Numbered from the stretch's first letter, positions 45,014-54,596 are shown. The stretch: 64,000 nt of DNA from Gluconobacter oxydans (GCF_006539685.1 NZ_BJNM01000015.1:1-64000); one strand, 5' to 3'. The notes: generated by a model from the letters alone, not told the origin. Numbers and translations: made by a program.

Positions 45014-45427
45014 ATGGCAAATCTTGATCGTTCCCTTTTCCGCCTGCCGATGATCGGCGGGGCTGTTGCCGTCCTTCTTGTTCTGGGCGCCGGCGGAGCG
45101 TTTCTGCGTCTGGGCATGACGGCCACTCCGCCGGCCCAGACCATGGTTCACAAGGATCTGTCCGGAGGCGCGTTCGCCGCTTCCGCCACCCCGCAGGCTG
45201 CGCTCCCGGCCACGCCGCCCGTGCCGGCAGCCGGACCGATGCCTGCCGCCCAGCCGGCTCCGGCACCTGCCATGGTTTCGGCTTCCGCTCCCGCCGCGGC
45301 TGCTCCGGTTGCCCCTGCCGCCGCACCGCTGACGCCTTCCACACCGCTGCCGACGATGCCGGCTCCCAGGGCAGCGCCGGCCCAGCCCATGCCTACTGCT
45401 CCGGTCGCACCGGCTCCCGCACACTGA
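45014..45427 (+). CDS. Pro/Ala-rich membrane-anchored protein, unknown
   Basis: A 137-residue protein with a single N-terminal transmembrane helix (about residues 14-33, IGGAVAVLLVLGAGGAFLRL) after a short basic start, followed by a periplasmic stretch almost wholly of Pro, Ala, Met and Thr. No domain is recognised. Such tails often span the periplasm or are remnants of TonB- or SPOR-type proteins, but the sequence shows neither. It diverges from aroKB and lies ten bases before xerD, so it probably shares that transcript. Low complexity makes homology assignment unreliable. Confidence 0.6.
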   Translation: MANLDRSLFRLPMIGGAVAVLLVLGAGGAFLRLGMTATPPAQTMVHKDLSGGAFAASATPQAALPATPPVPAAGPMPAAQPAPAPAMVSASAPAAAAPVAPAAAPLTPSTPLPTMPAPRAAPAQPMPTAPVAPAPAH

Positions 45428-45437
45428 TCCGTTTTTC

Positions 45438-46373
45438 ATGGCGCGCGACAGTGACGTCCAGGGGGACAGCAGGCATGTCGAGGCTTTTCTGGAGATGCTG
45501 GCCGCCGAGCGCGGCGCGGCACTGAAAACCCGTCAGGCCTACGCCTCGGACCTCGCCGATTTCGCAACGCACTGCGCGCCGCTCTCCCTTTCCGAAGCGC
45601 GGGGAGAGGAGGTCCGGTCCTATCTTGCGGAACTCTCCCGTGCGGGATTGGCGGCGCGGACAGCGGCCCGGCGTCTGTCCTGCCTGCGCCAGTTCTATCG
45701 CTTCCTGATGCTCGAGTCGGTACGTGAGGACGATCCAACCGAGCGCCAGCAGGCCCCCCGAATAACGTCCTCTCTTCCCAGGCCGCTGGATGAAGACGAA
45801 ATCCGCCTCCTGCTGGAAACCGGCACGCGCGGCCATGAAAACGAACGCCGGGACATCGTCTCCCGTGCCGCGCTGGAGCTGCTCTACACGACCGGCCTGC
45901 GCATTTCCGAACTGCTGGCCCTGCCGGCAACCTGTGTGCATGTCCGGGGGCCGATGCTGCTGGTGCGCGGGAAAGGTGGTCGCGAACGGCTGGTGCCTTT
46001 GTCCCAGAGTGCGCGGGACGCGGCGGATCAACTCGTGCATTTCGATCGCGATCTTGGCAGCCCCTGGCTTTTTCCCGGCCGTGATCCGCAGAAACATCTG
46101 ACGCGGCAGGGATTCGACAAGATCCTGCTCGCCTGCGCTCTGAAAGCCGGGCTGGATCCGGACCGCGTCAGCCCTCACGTCCTGCGCCATTCGTTCGCCA
46201 GCCATCTTCTGGCGCACGGAGCTGATCTGAGGGCGCTCCAGATGCTTCTGGGTCATGCCGATATCGCCACCACCCAAATCTATACGCAGGTCATGTCCGA
46301 GCGCCTGCGACAGGCCGTGGCGGCGCATCATCCGCTGGCACGGAAGGCCGGGGCCCCGGTCGATGCGGACTGA
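45438..46373 (+). CDS. xerD: Tyrosine recombinase of the XerC/XerD family
   Basis: A 311-residue site-specific recombinase that resolves chromosome dimers at dif in the presence of FtsK. The N-terminal SAM-like domain spans 10-100. The catalytic set is complete: Arg155 in TTGLRISELL, Lys179 in GKGGRERLVPL, His247 and Arg250 in HVLRHSFASHLL, His273 in LGHADIATTQ and the nucleophile Tyr282 in IYTQV. The pattern favours XerD over XerC but is not decisive. No other phage or integron gene is nearby, so a housekeeping role is likely. Confidence 0.88.
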   Translation: MARDSDVQGDSRHVEAFLEMLAAERGAALKTRQAYASDLADFATHCAPLSLSEARGEEVRSYLAELSRAGLAARTAARRLSCLRQFYRFLMLESVREDDPTERQQAPRITSSLPRPLDEDEIRLLLETGTRGHENERRDIVSRAALELLYTTGLRISELLALPATCVHVRGPMLLVRGKGGRERLVPLSQSARDAADQLVHFDRDLGSPWLFPGRDPQKHLTRQGFDKILLACALKAGLDPDRVSPHVLRHSFASHLLAHGADLRALQMLLGHADIATTQIYTQVMSERLRQAVAAHHPLARKAGAPVDAD

Positions 46374-46436
46374 ACCGATCATTCCGCATATCGCAGGGAC
46401 TGTTTCCGGACGCGCAGGCGTGCTATCGGGCTGGCC

Positions 46437-47411
46437 ATGCGCCAATTCCTAGATTTCGAGAAGTCGGTCGCCGAACTCGAGACCAAGATCGACGAACTCC
46501 GCCAGATGGGCAGCCAGGGCAAGGACTCCGGCACCAGCGGCATCAATATCGATGACGAGATTGCCCGTCTGTCCGAGAAGGCCGACAAGCAGCTCCGCTC
46601 GACCTATGCCAAGCTGACGCCGCTGCAGAAAGTGCAGGTGGCCCGTCATGCCCAGCGCCCCAAGGCGCTGGACTACGTGCGTCTGCTGACCACGGACTAC
46701 ACGCCGCTGGCCGGTGACCGCGCCTTCGGTGATGATGACGCCATGATCGGTGGTCTGGCCCGTTTCCGTGGGGAACCGGTTATTGTCGTCGGAACCGAGC
46801 GTGGCCACGACACCGAAACGCGCCTGAAGCACAATTTCGGCATGGCCCGTCCCGAGGGCTACCGCAAGGCGCAGCGCCTGATCGAAATGGCCGGACGTTT
46901 CGGCCTGCCGGTCCTCAGCTTCATCGACACCGCTGGCGCCTGGCCCGGAATCGACGCCGAAGCGCGCGGACAGGCCCAGGCGATTGCGAAGTCGATCGAT
47001 GTCTGCCTCAAGGCTCCCGTGCCGCTGGTTGTGACCGTGATCGGCGAGGGCGGTTCTGGCGGTGCCATCGCCATCGGTGCGGGGGACCGCATCCTGATGC
47101 TCGAGCACTCGATCTACTCCGTGATTTCGCCGGAAGCGGCAGCGTCCATTCTGTGGCGCGATCCGAAGCTGGCTCCGGCAGCAGCCGAGGCGCTCAAGCT
47201 GACCGCACAGGATCTTCAGTCCCTCGGCGTGATCGACCGTATCATTCCAGAGCCCCTCGGTGGCGCCCAGCGCGCTCCGGAAGAAGCCGTCAAGGCGGTC
47301 GGGAATGCGATTGCCGAAGAGCTTGTTTCCCTTCAGGGCCTTACCGGACCGGCACTGATCCAGAAACGCCGGGACAAATTCCTTTCCATGACCCGCGCCC
47401 CTCTGCACTGA
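46437..47411 (+). CDS. accA: Acetyl-CoA carboxylase carboxyltransferase subunit alpha
   Basis: A 324-residue subunit of the carboxyltransferase that with AccD moves CO2 from biotin to acetyl-CoA, the first committed step of fatty-acid synthesis. Family landmarks are the N-terminal helix FLDFEKSVAELETKIDELR, the segment ARHAQRPKALDYV, LSFIDTAGAWPGIDAEARGQ, of which DTAGAWPG binds CoA, and GEGGSGGAIAIG. The ATG at 46437 gives the usual start. It follows xerD by 63 bases, an order common in alphaproteobacteria. accD is not in the window. A bidirectional terminator ends it. Confidence 0.97.
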   Translation: MRQFLDFEKSVAELETKIDELRQMGSQGKDSGTSGINIDDEIARLSEKADKQLRSTYAKLTPLQKVQVARHAQRPKALDYVRLLTTDYTPLAGDRAFGDDDAMIGGLARFRGEPVIVVGTERGHDTETRLKHNFGMARPEGYRKAQRLIEMAGRFGLPVLSFIDTAGAWPGIDAEARGQAQAIAKSIDVCLKAPVPLVVTVIGEGGSGGAIAIGAGDRILMLEHSIYSVISPEAAASILWRDPKLAPAAAEALKLTAQDLQSLGVIDRIIPEPLGGAQRAPEEAVKAVGNAIAEELVSLQGLTGPALIQKRRDKFLSMTRAPLH

Positions 47412-47421
47412 GGGAGCCTTC

Positions 47422-47459
47422 AAAAGCCGCTGCTTCCCCGCAGCGGCTTTTGTTTTTTC
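47422..47459. terminator. Bidirectional terminator between accA and cinA
   Basis: An eleven-base perfect stem (47422-47432 with 47441-47451, six-to-eight-base loop) flanked by A on one side and a TGTTTTTT tail on the other. It serves accA on the plus strand and the convergent cinA-like gene. Confidence 0.9.
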
Positions 47460-48228
47460 AGGCTGGCTGCTTGTGCGCGGCTTCCCCAGCCAGCGGCTCG
47501 CGTCCATGCGCCATGATGAGATCATGCAGCGCCAAGGCCGCTTTCCCAACCAGATCCCCGTCATAGCCCTTGGCGACCAGCGCCACACCGCTTGCGCCAT
47601 CCGGCAGGTGGTAGGGATAGGACCCGAGATCGACCGTCGGGAATGTTTTCTGCAGCGTCGCCAGATCGGCGGCGAAATCGCCTTCCTTCAGGCCTGCGGC
47701 ATGCCAGCTGGCGGAAACGAGCGGCGCGCCCTTTTCCAGTTGCGGCACCAGCCACGCGACCATCGAGGCAAAGATCGACGGTACGCCGGCCATGACATGG
47801 ACATTGCCGATGCTGAAGCCGGGCGCCACGGATACCGTGTTGAGGATCGGCGTGGAGCCTTCCGGCAGATAGGCCATGCGCTGGCGGGCCGCGTTGAACC
47901 GGTCCGCACCCAGCGCGGCTTCCAGCAGGCGGAAGCTTTCCTCATGCCGGAGCAGCGGCGCTCCCATTGCGGTGGCGACGCATTCGGCCGTGATGTCGTC
48001 ATGCGTCGGTCCGATGCCGCCGGACGTGAAAACGAGGTCGAATGCCGCGCTGCATTCGCGAACCGTCCGTACGATCCGGTCTTCGATGTCGGGAATGACC
48101 CGGACTTCCATGAGCCGGATGCCCTGCGCATTGAGCGCCTGGGCCAGAACCTGCGTATTGGCGTCCTGCGTGCGCCCCGAGAGGATCTCGTTGCCGATGA
48201 CGAGAAAACAGGCAGTTTTTTGAAGCAT
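47458..48228 (-). CDS. CinA/MoaB-like molybdopterin-binding domain protein
   Basis: A 256-residue protein with the MoCF-binding fold of CinA. Typical segments are ACFLVIGNEILSGRTQDAN at the start, DLVFTSGGIGPTHDDIT and NVHVMAGVP. The C-terminal nicotinamide-mononucleotide amidase domain of full-length CinA is absent, so this is the short form common in alphaproteobacteria. In CinA the fold hydrolyses ADP-ribose; the function of the short form is not established. The start at MLQKTACF has AGGAG upstream; the longer open frame has no better start. It converges with accA. Confidence 0.88.
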   Translation of the reverse strand: MLQKTACFLVIGNEILSGRTQDANTQVLAQALNAQGIRLMEVRVIPDIEDRIVRTVRECSAAFDLVFTSGGIGPTHDDITAECVATAMGAPLLRHEESFRLLEAALGADRFNAARQRMAYLPEGSTPILNTVSVAPGFSIGNVHVMAGVPSIFASMVAWLVPQLEKGAPLVSASWHAAGLKEGDFAADLATLQKTFPTVDLGSYPYHLPDGASGVALVAKGYDGDLVGKAALALHDLIMAHGREPLAGEAAHKQPA

Positions 48229-48327
48229 CTGTCCGCTCCTGATAGTCTTCGCCACAGAACGTAACGGCTCGCCTCGCGTTGTCGAGGACAAACCCGCTCC
48301 GGACTTTCGTTTTCATCAGGAGGAACC

Positions 48328-49221
48328 ATGACCAGCATCCCGCTTCACCTGCCCGAATGCATTCTCGATCTGCGCGCGACGCTGGGGGAGGGGCCTGTCT
48401 GGATTGAGGGTGAAAAAAGCCTGTATTTCGTGGATATCCCCGAAGCGAAAATCCATCGCTTCACACCTGTCAGCGGTGGCCATCAGACATGGTCCGCCCC
48501 GGACCGCGTGGCGTTCCTGCTTCCTGTCGCGGACGGGACATTTCTGGCCGGGATGCCGGACGGCCTGCGCCGTTTTGATCCACGCAACGGCAGCTTCTCC
48601 GAGCATACGATCGTGGAAGCCGCGAAGCCCCGCAACCGGCTCAATGATGGCTGTGTCGATCCGCAGGGACGCGTCTGGTTCGGCACCATGGACGATGGCG
48701 AGGAGAACCCCTCCGGTTCGATCTATCGCGTCGTTCACGACGGCAAGGGGCTGAACATCACCCGTCACGACGAAGGCTATACCGTCTCTAACGGCCCCGC
48801 CGTCTCTCCGTGCGGCAAGGTGCTGTATGTCTGCGACAGCCCGGAACAGACGATCTACGCTTTTGACATCAAAGCAGATGGCGATCTCGCAAACGAGCGT
48901 GTCTTCGCCCGGCTGGAGCACGGCTATCCCGACGGGATCGTGACCGACAGCGAAGGGACCATCTGGTGTGGAACCTGGGGTGGTGGCCGCGTGGCGCGTT
49001 TCAAACCCGATGGTAAGGAACTGCCGCCGATTCCCATGCCCGTCACGAATGTCACGAAAGTCGCTTTCGGGGGCGATGATCTGAAAACGGTTTTCGTGAC
49101 GACCGCGCGCAAGGGACTGGACGCAGAGACGATGGCGAAAGAGCCGCAGGCCGGCTCCCTGTTCGCCTTCCGCACGGATGTCGCGGGCGTTCCGCAGCAG
49201 GTGTTCCGCCTGAACGGCTGA
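48328..49221 (+). CDS. SMP-30/gluconolactonase/LRE-family protein
   Basis: A 297-residue six-bladed beta-propeller of the SMP-30 family. The metal ligands of the family are in LGEGPVWIE (Glu), LNDGCVDPQGRVWFGTMD (Asn) and YPDGIVTDSEGTIWCGTWGG (Asp). Members hydrolyse aldonolactones such as gluconolactone or arabinolactone. No signal peptide is present, so the enzyme is cytoplasmic and distinct from periplasmic gluconolactonase. In a sugar-oxidising acetic acid bacterium a lactonase role is plausible, but substrate is inferred. A GGAGGA site precedes the ATG. It ends one base before the convergent GNAT-MutT gene. Confidence 0.9.
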   Translation: MTSIPLHLPECILDLRATLGEGPVWIEGEKSLYFVDIPEAKIHRFTPVSGGHQTWSAPDRVAFLLPVADGTFLAGMPDGLRRFDPRNGSFSEHTIVEAAKPRNRLNDGCVDPQGRVWFGTMDDGEENPSGSIYRVVHDGKGLNITRHDEGYTVSNGPAVSPCGKVLYVCDSPEQTIYAFDIKADGDLANERVFARLEHGYPDGIVTDSEGTIWCGTWGGGRVARFKPDGKELPPIPMPVTNVTKVAFGGDDLKTVFVTTARKGLDAETMAKEPQAGSLFAFRTDVAGVPQQVFRLNG

Positions 49222-49222
49222 C

Positions 49223-50230
49223 CTAGCCCAGAAGCTCCTGCAGAAGCGGGATCAGGGGAAGGTCAGGATCGGGCATGGCATAGCGGCCGAGATCGGCGGC
49301 CGCGACCCATTCCAGCGTCTGGCCTTCGCGCGGGGTGGGAACGCCCCGCCAGCGCCGCACCACGTAAAGCGGCATCAGCAGATGGAACGGCCCGGCGTTC
49401 TCGCTGACGAAGGTGAAGGGCGCCAGACAGGCCCCCGTCAGATCCAGCCCCAGTTCCTCGCGCATTTCCCGGATCAGCGCCTGCTCAGGCGTTTCGTCGC
49501 GCTCGACCTTGCCGCCGGGGAATTCCCAAAGTCCCGCAAGACGCTTTCCTTCCGGACGCTTGGCGAGAAGGATGCGCCCCTTCGCGTCGAGCAGGGCGGC
49601 CGCCACGACCAGCAATGTCCGGGGTTTGGGCGGCTCCGCGACGACCGGGGTGACCTCAGCCGGGGGCGGAGCGGAGACCTCGACTGGCTCCTGCGTTTTC
49701 GCAAGGAATGTTGCGCGCGACAGTTCGAACAGATCGATCGGGCAGTCCTGTCCGCGCGAGACGAAACGGCGGCTGGAGGTTCCCGTCTTCACAAATCCGA
49801 GCTTTCCCAGAACCGCCGCTGACGCGACATTGTCCTGTGCGGCGTCGGCCGTGATCTTTTCCAGTCGCAGAACCGTCAGCCCCCATTCCACAACGCGCTG
49901 ACCCGCCTGCGTGGTCAGGCCCTGGCCCCATTCCGTGGGGGCCAGCCAGTATCCGAGCGAGCCGGAACGCCGGTCATCGGAGAGCACGAGCGCGATCGCG
50001 CCCAGAAGCGCTCCGTCGCGGGTAATGGCAAAATGATGCGCGCTGCCCTGTGCACTATCACGGCGGGTGGAGTCGATCCACTGTTCCGCCAGTTCGCGGG
50101 GATAGGGGAAGGGCAGGCGACTGAGCATCCGGACGACGCTCCAGTCATTGATGAGACGATGGATTGCCGGGGCGTCACCCGGCTGCAGGGAGCGCAGAAC
50201 GAGTCTCCCTGCCTTGAGTTCTGGTGTCAT
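49223..50230 (-). CDS. GNAT acetyltransferase fused to a MutT-type NUDIX hydrolase
   Basis: A 335-residue two-domain protein. Residues 1-178 form a RimJ/RimL-like GNAT acetyltransferase: [29 protein letters not shown] (acetyl-CoA site) and [14 protein letters not shown] Pro/Val-rich linker spans about 179-204. Residues 205-335 form a NUDIX domain with [20 protein letters not shown], then an intact Nudix box [20 protein letters not shown] at 239-261, matching 8-oxo-dGTP diphosphatase MutT. The frame has no stop between them. The upstream open frame overlaps the Rieske gene and is not coding. The start at MTPELKAG lies one base after the Rieske stop. Sanitising oxidised dGTP is the likely role of the second half; the acetylation target is unknown. 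Confidence 0.88.
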   Translation of the reverse strand: MTPELKAGRLVLRSLQPGDAPAIHRLINDWSVVRMLSRLPFPYPRELAEQWIDSTRRDSAQGSAHHFAITRDGALLGAIALVLSDDRRSGSLGYWLAPTEWGQGLTTQAGQRVVEWGLTVLRLEKITADAAQDNVASAAVLGKLGFVKTGTSSRRFVSRGQDCPIDLFELSRATFLAKTQEPVEVSAPPPAEVTPVVAEPPKPRTLLVVAAALLDAKGRILLAKRPEGKRLAGLWEFPGGKVERDETPEQALIREMREELGLDLTGACLAPFTFVSENAGPFHLLMPLYVVRRWRGVPTPREGQTLEWVAAADLGRYAMPDPDLPLIPLLQELLG

Positions 50231-50231
50231 G

Positions 50232-51404
50232 TCAGGACGAAGACACCTGATCGCCCGCCGGCTTATCGGCCGGAACGCCACACCGGGCCAGAAGCCTGCG
50301 CAGCATGTTGATGACCGGGAAGACTTCCTGGTTGTGGTCGCCGCCCAGTTCGTTCCAGGCTGCTTGTTCCAGCTCCACGATGTCCCGGTCTTCCTTGAAG
50401 ATCCGCTCCGTGAACGCGACGAGGAACGGCCAGGCAATGTCCAGAACCAGCTTCGCTTTCGGGCGGCGGATCGACAGCAGCCCGAACACTCGGCAGGTTT
50501 TCTCTTCAGCGTCCTGCGGCACGTACACGATCCACAGATCCATGACCGGCGGCTCGTCACCGGTTGCGATGCGCAGCGTCTGGTACGGATATTCCGTCCG
50601 GATCGTCATGACGTCCTTGTGGGCGTATTTCTCGCTCGCGTCGCGACGCTCCCCGAAGATGAACGTCTCGCCCCAGGGCTGCTTGCCGCCGGTGCGGGCG
50701 AAGCTGTAGCGCGCCTCGACCAGCGTGGGCTCGTCCCTGCCGCCGAGGAAACGCGGCTTCATCTGGCCCATCTGCTTCATGTGCATGAACTGATGGTTCA
50801 TATCCATCAGGTTCTCATGCATGAAACTGTAATGGCAGGCGACCGTCTCACCGAAACGGCGGGTCTTGTATTCGGGGTTGCCCACCGAGCCCAGCTGCGG
50901 AAACGGCGTGCTCTCGGCTTTTGCCGGATCGCCCGGGAAGATGAAGATCAGCCCGCCTTCCTCACGGCACGGATAGGTCCGCACACCGTTCGGAAGCTTG
51001 CCCTTGCCCAGATACGGCACGTCAATGCAGCGGCCCGAACGGCCATAGGCCCATCCGTGGTAGCAGCACTGGACCGCTTCACCACTGACCTTGCCAAGGC
51101 TGAGCGGAACCTGCCGGTGCGCGCAGCGGTCTTCCAGTGCGAATACGCTGCCGTCCATGGGGCGTACGAGCGCGATCGGCTGCCCGGCATAGCGCGTGCC
51201 GATGGTCTTGCCGCGCTTGAGTTCACGCGACCAGGCGACCGGATACCAGTAGTCGGGATTGGACAGAACGCGCCGGAGATCCCCGGTCTTGCGGACCACA
51301 TCTTCCACGGGAGAATATTCACCGATATCCGGGGCGATGACCCGATCCGTGTCCGGAGATGTGCTTTCGGCAGCAGCAGAAGAGGCAGAAATAGTCTGCG
51401 ACAT
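50232..51404 (-). CDS. Rieske non-heme iron oxygenase, alpha subunit type
   Basis: A 390-residue oxygenase. The Rieske [2Fe-2S] ligands are Cys94/His96 in CAHRQVPLS and Cys113/His116 in CCYHGWAYG. The mononuclear iron site is Asp201, His204 and His208 in [11 protein letters not shown], plus a later acidic residue. This set is complete, so an oxygenase or demethylase is likely, but the substrate cannot be named; phthalate/vanillate demethylase-like enzymes share the layout. No reductase or ferredoxin gene is adjacent, though fpr at 13566 could supply electrons. The N-terminal 40 residues are a variable extension. The downstream GNAT-MutT gene is one base away and probably co-transcribed. Confidence 0.87.
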   Translation of the reverse strand: MSQTISASSAAAESTSPDTDRVIAPDIGEYSPVEDVVRKTGDLRRVLSNPDYWYPVAWSRELKRGKTIGTRYAGQPIALVRPMDGSVFALEDRCAHRQVPLSLGKVSGEAVQCCYHGWAYGRSGRCIDVPYLGKGKLPNGVRTYPCREEGGLIFIFPGDPAKAESTPFPQLGSVGNPEYKTRRFGETVACHYSFMHENLMDMNHQFMHMKQMGQMKPRFLGGRDEPTLVEARYSFARTGGKQPWGETFIFGERRDASEKYAHKDVMTIRTEYPYQTLRIATGDEPPVMDLWIVYVPQDAEEKTCRVFGLLSIRRPKAKLVLDIAWPFLVAFTERIFKEDRDIVELEQAAWNELGGDHNQEVFPVINMLRRLLARCGVPADKPAGDQVSSS

Positions 51405-51658
51405 GAGTATCCTGATCCGTGATGAAACCGCGACGTCGTCTTGTTGGACATCAGCCTAACAGGCAAAGCCCCACCACAGGAAGAGATCATTCTTCACGGA
51501 CGCAGCGCGTCTTTCCCGCAACATGCGGCACAAAAACCATCTTTTTCGTGTCATTGAAACATCATCTGGCAATGCTGGCGCTTTTCGGGCGATGCAGGCA
51601 CGTTTAGGAGACCGCTTCCCAAAGTTTATAAATCACAGATTCCGGAGTTTCGGCCACG

Positions 51659-54097
51659 GTGCGAACCAGATCCCTGCTTCTTTCCTCCATCGCACTGTTT
51701 GCAGTCCGTCAGTCAGCCCTGGCTGCGGGTCACCAGCCTCTTCCGGCAGCCGACGATGCGGCGCCGGTCACGGCACATGCCCGCACCCATGCGGCATCGC
51801 GCCATGCCACAAACGTCACTCCGACTGCGGGAGCCAAAAACACGCAGACCCGGAACACGCCGGCCCGCCATAAGGCCGAGGCGCTGGAATCCCGTGCAAC
51901 GGAAAGCGTCGCTGTTACCGGACGTCAACTGACGGGGCGCGATGCCGAGCAGGCCGTCTCCAAGGCCATCATGCGCCAGTATGTCCCGGGAACCAGCGCT
52001 TACAAGATGCTTGACCGCACGCCGGGCGTGAGCTTCACCTCTACCGATCCATTCGGAATCGACAGCTTCGGTGCCAATCTCTACGTCCGCGGGTTCTTCA
52101 TGAACCAGATGGGCGTCACGGTGGATGGCGTCCCCCTGAACGACCAGACCTATCAGTCCGTCAGCGGCATGAGCCTTGCCTCCGCCATCATCCCCGACGA
52201 CATCCAGTCCATGCGCATGTCGCAGGGCGCGGGTTCAGTCGAGCTGCCCTCAACCAACACGCTGGGCGGGACGATCCAGATCGGCTCCTCGGACCCGGAG
52301 GACAAGCGCGGCGGTAAGGTCAGCCAGTCTTTCGGCAGCTATGGCTCGTATCGCACCTATGTCCGTCTGGACTCTGGAAAGCTGAACCCGACCGGCACGA
52401 AGTTCTACACCTCCTATGCCCGTACCGATGAAGGCATGTGGATGGGAAGCGGCGACCAGTTCATGCAGCAGGTCGACGCCAAGCTCGTCCAGTCGATCAA
52501 CGAACGCAGTCGCATGTCGGCCTTCTTCAACTGGTCCAGCCTGGCCCAGTGGAACTATCCGGACACGTCTATCGGGATCCTGAAGAACCTCGGCTGGCGC
52601 ACGCCGCATCTCTATCCGAATTACGGGCTGGCCTACGGGATCGCCAACGGGACGAGCGCGCTGCCAGCCGGGTACGGGAACGTGCCGGGTATCGATGGCT
52701 CCAACATCGCCATGTATGACGGTGGCCAGGCCGAAACCAACTATATGGGCGGTCTGCACTTTGACCTCGCCCTGACCGATCACCTGACCTGGAACACCAC
52801 GGTCTATGGTCACAGCCAGACCGGTTATTACAGCTATACGGACTCGGACGATCCCTCGCCGAACCGGGCGCCATTCTCTGAAGAAGTCTGGCAGAACCGT
52901 CAGGAGCGTTACGGCCTCGACACCAGCCTGCGCTACAAATGGGGCCGCCACACTTTCGAAGGCGGCGTCTGGTACGAGAACAACAACCAGCAGGCAGGGC
53001 TGTTTAATTACCAGCAGCCGCTTCTGGGGCAGGGCGCGCCGCTCAAGGCCGTGGGCCCCTATGACGTTTATGGTCCGGCGTTCCTCGAAGGCTACAATTT
53101 CCAGTGGACCACGAACGTCATGCAGTTCCACCTGCAGGATAGCATCCAGCTTGCCCAGGGCCTGACGCTGCATGCCGGCTTCAAGTCCATGACCGCCACG
53201 ACATCCGGCGGTGCACAGTATAACAATGCTGACTGGACAGGCGCCGACGCCCTGCCGAACGGCTCCCTGACGGCCTCACAGGCCTTCCTGCCGCACGTCA
53301 ATCTGGACTGGCACATCAACCGCCACCACGAGATCTATGTGGACGTGGCCGAGAACATGCGCGCCTATGAAGTCTCGGCCTATGGCGTGGCGAACTCGGT
53401 CTATTCCGTGCAGGATCAGGCTACGTTCCAGGCCCAGAAGAAGTCCCTCGAACCGTCCAAGGCCTGGGTCTATCTCGGCGGCTATCGTTACACGTCGAAG
53501 TACCTTCAGGCGAACGCCACCGTCTATCACGCCAGCCTGATCCATCCGATCCTGGCAGCCGCTGTCGGTTCCCTGACCAATCCGGTTTCGCAGGTCATCG
53601 ATTTCGGCCACATCTCCATGACGGGTGCGAACGGTGACATCACAGTCACCCCGATCGACGGCCTGAGCATCAGCAACAACCTGAGCTACAACAAGGGCAC
53701 GTACGACCGAAATGTCGACACGGTTGGCGGCTATTATGCTCTGGCGGGCAAGAACATCGTCAACTACCCGGCTTGGATGTACAAGGCCGCCATTGCCTAT
53801 AGCTGGAAGGGCATGACCGCGCATTTCGATGCGAATTACTACAGCCGCCGTTATTACAGCTTCATGAACGACACCTCGATCGGCGGATACTGGCTGGCCA
53901 ATGCGGGGGCACAGTACCGTTTCGGCAAGCTGAGCGTTCTCAAGGACGTCACGGCAAGCTTCAACGTCTATAACCTGTTCAACACCAAATACATCTCCAT
54001 GATGGGCGAGAACGACAACCCTGCCGTCGGCGACTATCAGTCGATGGAACGCGGTGCCGTCCGCGAATTCTTCGGCACCATCAGCGCGTCATTCTGA
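51659..54097 (+). CDS. TonB-dependent outer membrane receptor
   Basis: An 812-residue TonB-dependent transporter. A signal peptide covers about residues 1-22, followed by an Ala/His/Thr-rich low-complexity extension to about 80. The plug starts near 85 with LDRTPGVSFTS, then NLYVRGFFMNQMGVTVDGVPL and an SVELPSTNTLGGTIQIGS segment. The barrel follows and ends in a C-terminal Phe. The ligand is unknown. The start is GTG at 51659 with GGAG upstream. It diverges from the Rieske gene across 254 bases that must hold its promoter; I see no clear Fur box. A hairpin follows the stop. Confidence 0.9.
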   Translation: MRTRSLLLSSIALFAVRQSALAAGHQPLPAADDAAPVTAHARTHAASRHATNVTPTAGAKNTQTRNTPARHKAEALESRATESVAVTGRQLTGRDAEQAVSKAIMRQYVPGTSAYKMLDRTPGVSFTSTDPFGIDSFGANLYVRGFFMNQMGVTVDGVPLNDQTYQSVSGMSLASAIIPDDIQSMRMSQGAGSVELPSTNTLGGTIQIGSSDPEDKRGGKVSQSFGSYGSYRTYVRLDSGKLNPTGTKFYTSYARTDEGMWMGSGDQFMQQVDAKLVQSINERSRMSAFFNWSSLAQWNYPDTSIGILKNLGWRTPHLYPNYGLAYGIANGTSALPAGYGNVPGIDGSNIAMYDGGQAETNYMGGLHFDLALTDHLTWNTTVYGHSQTGYYSYTDSDDPSPNRAPFSEEVWQNRQERYGLDTSLRYKWGRHTFEGGVWYENNNQQAGLFNYQQPLLGQGAPLKAVGPYDVYGPAFLEGYNFQWTTNVMQFHLQDSIQLAQGLTLHAGFKSMTATTSGGAQYNNADWTGADALPNGSLTASQAFLPHVNLDWHINRHHEIYVDVAENMRAYEVSAYGVANSVYSVQDQATFQAQKKSLEPSKAWVYLGGYRYTSKYLQANATVYHASLIHPILAAAVGSLTNPVSQVIDFGHISMTGANGDITVTPIDGLSISNNLSYNKGTYDRNVDTVGGYYALAGKNIVNYPAWMYKAAIAYSWKGMTAHFDANYYSRRYYSFMNDTSIGGYWLANAGAQYRFGKLSVLKDVTASFNVYNLFNTKYISMMGENDNPAVGDYQSMERGAVREFFGTISASF

Positions 54098-54107
54098 CCT
54101 GCGGAAG

Positions 54108-54140
54108 AGGCAGGCGGCTTCGGCCGCCTGCCTTCATTGT
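54108..54140 (+). terminator. Probable terminator of the TonB receptor gene
   Basis: An eleven-base perfect stem (54108-54118 with 54123-54133) with a TTCG loop, followed by TCATTGT. The tail has few T, so efficiency is uncertain. Confidence 0.6.
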
Positions 54141-54596
54141 CTGGAGAAAGCTAGCAAAGCTGCCGGGTCAGGGTCATCGGCGTTTCGTCCCGTCAGACAT
54201 GCGCGCGCCTTACTCACAACACGTCTGCCCCGGCTCACAGTGCGTCGGAACAACTGCCGCAGAACGAGGATATTTTTCCCTGCTCCCGTCAGCAGCATCG
54301 CGAACGCAAGGCTGGACGCCGCTTCGACGAAGGACATCCCTTCAAAACTGGTAGCGAAACCAAGAACATCCGGAGCTATCTGTAGGCTTGCAGCAAAACC
54401 ATCATGGCCCAGTAGCCACGTGGCACAACCCACAAGCAGAAGAGTTCCCAGCGCAAGAATGCCGGCAGTGTAGGGGAAACTCTCTCACCCATTTGCCGGG
54501 GCGCGTCATAAGCCGATCACGACAGATTCTGCCGATAGATGTATCTGGAGCCGCATAAGCCAGAAAAAATGCGGCGATTATCATCAGGATGATCAT
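54134..54596 (-). pseudogene. Small membrane protein gene split by a one-base frameshift
   Basis: Two overlapping frames on the minus strand read as one protein if a single base is removed from a run of four G (54473-54476; C on the coding strand). Frame 1 encodes 41 residues from MIILMIIAAFFLAYAAPDTS to KWVREFP. Frame 2 continues YTAGILALGTLLLVGCATW and runs to about residue 153. The joined product has about two or three hydrophobic helices and a basic cytoplasmic tail. I do not recognise the family. The shift could be a sequencing error, a recent mutation or phase variation. It sits between the TonB receptor and the DUF815 gene. Confidence 0.6.

Noticed and set aside
45438-46373. Tyrosine recombinase as a sign of a mobile element
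   Set aside because: The sequence matches housekeeping XerD and is followed by accA as in related genomes; no direct repeats, tRNA or phage genes flank it.
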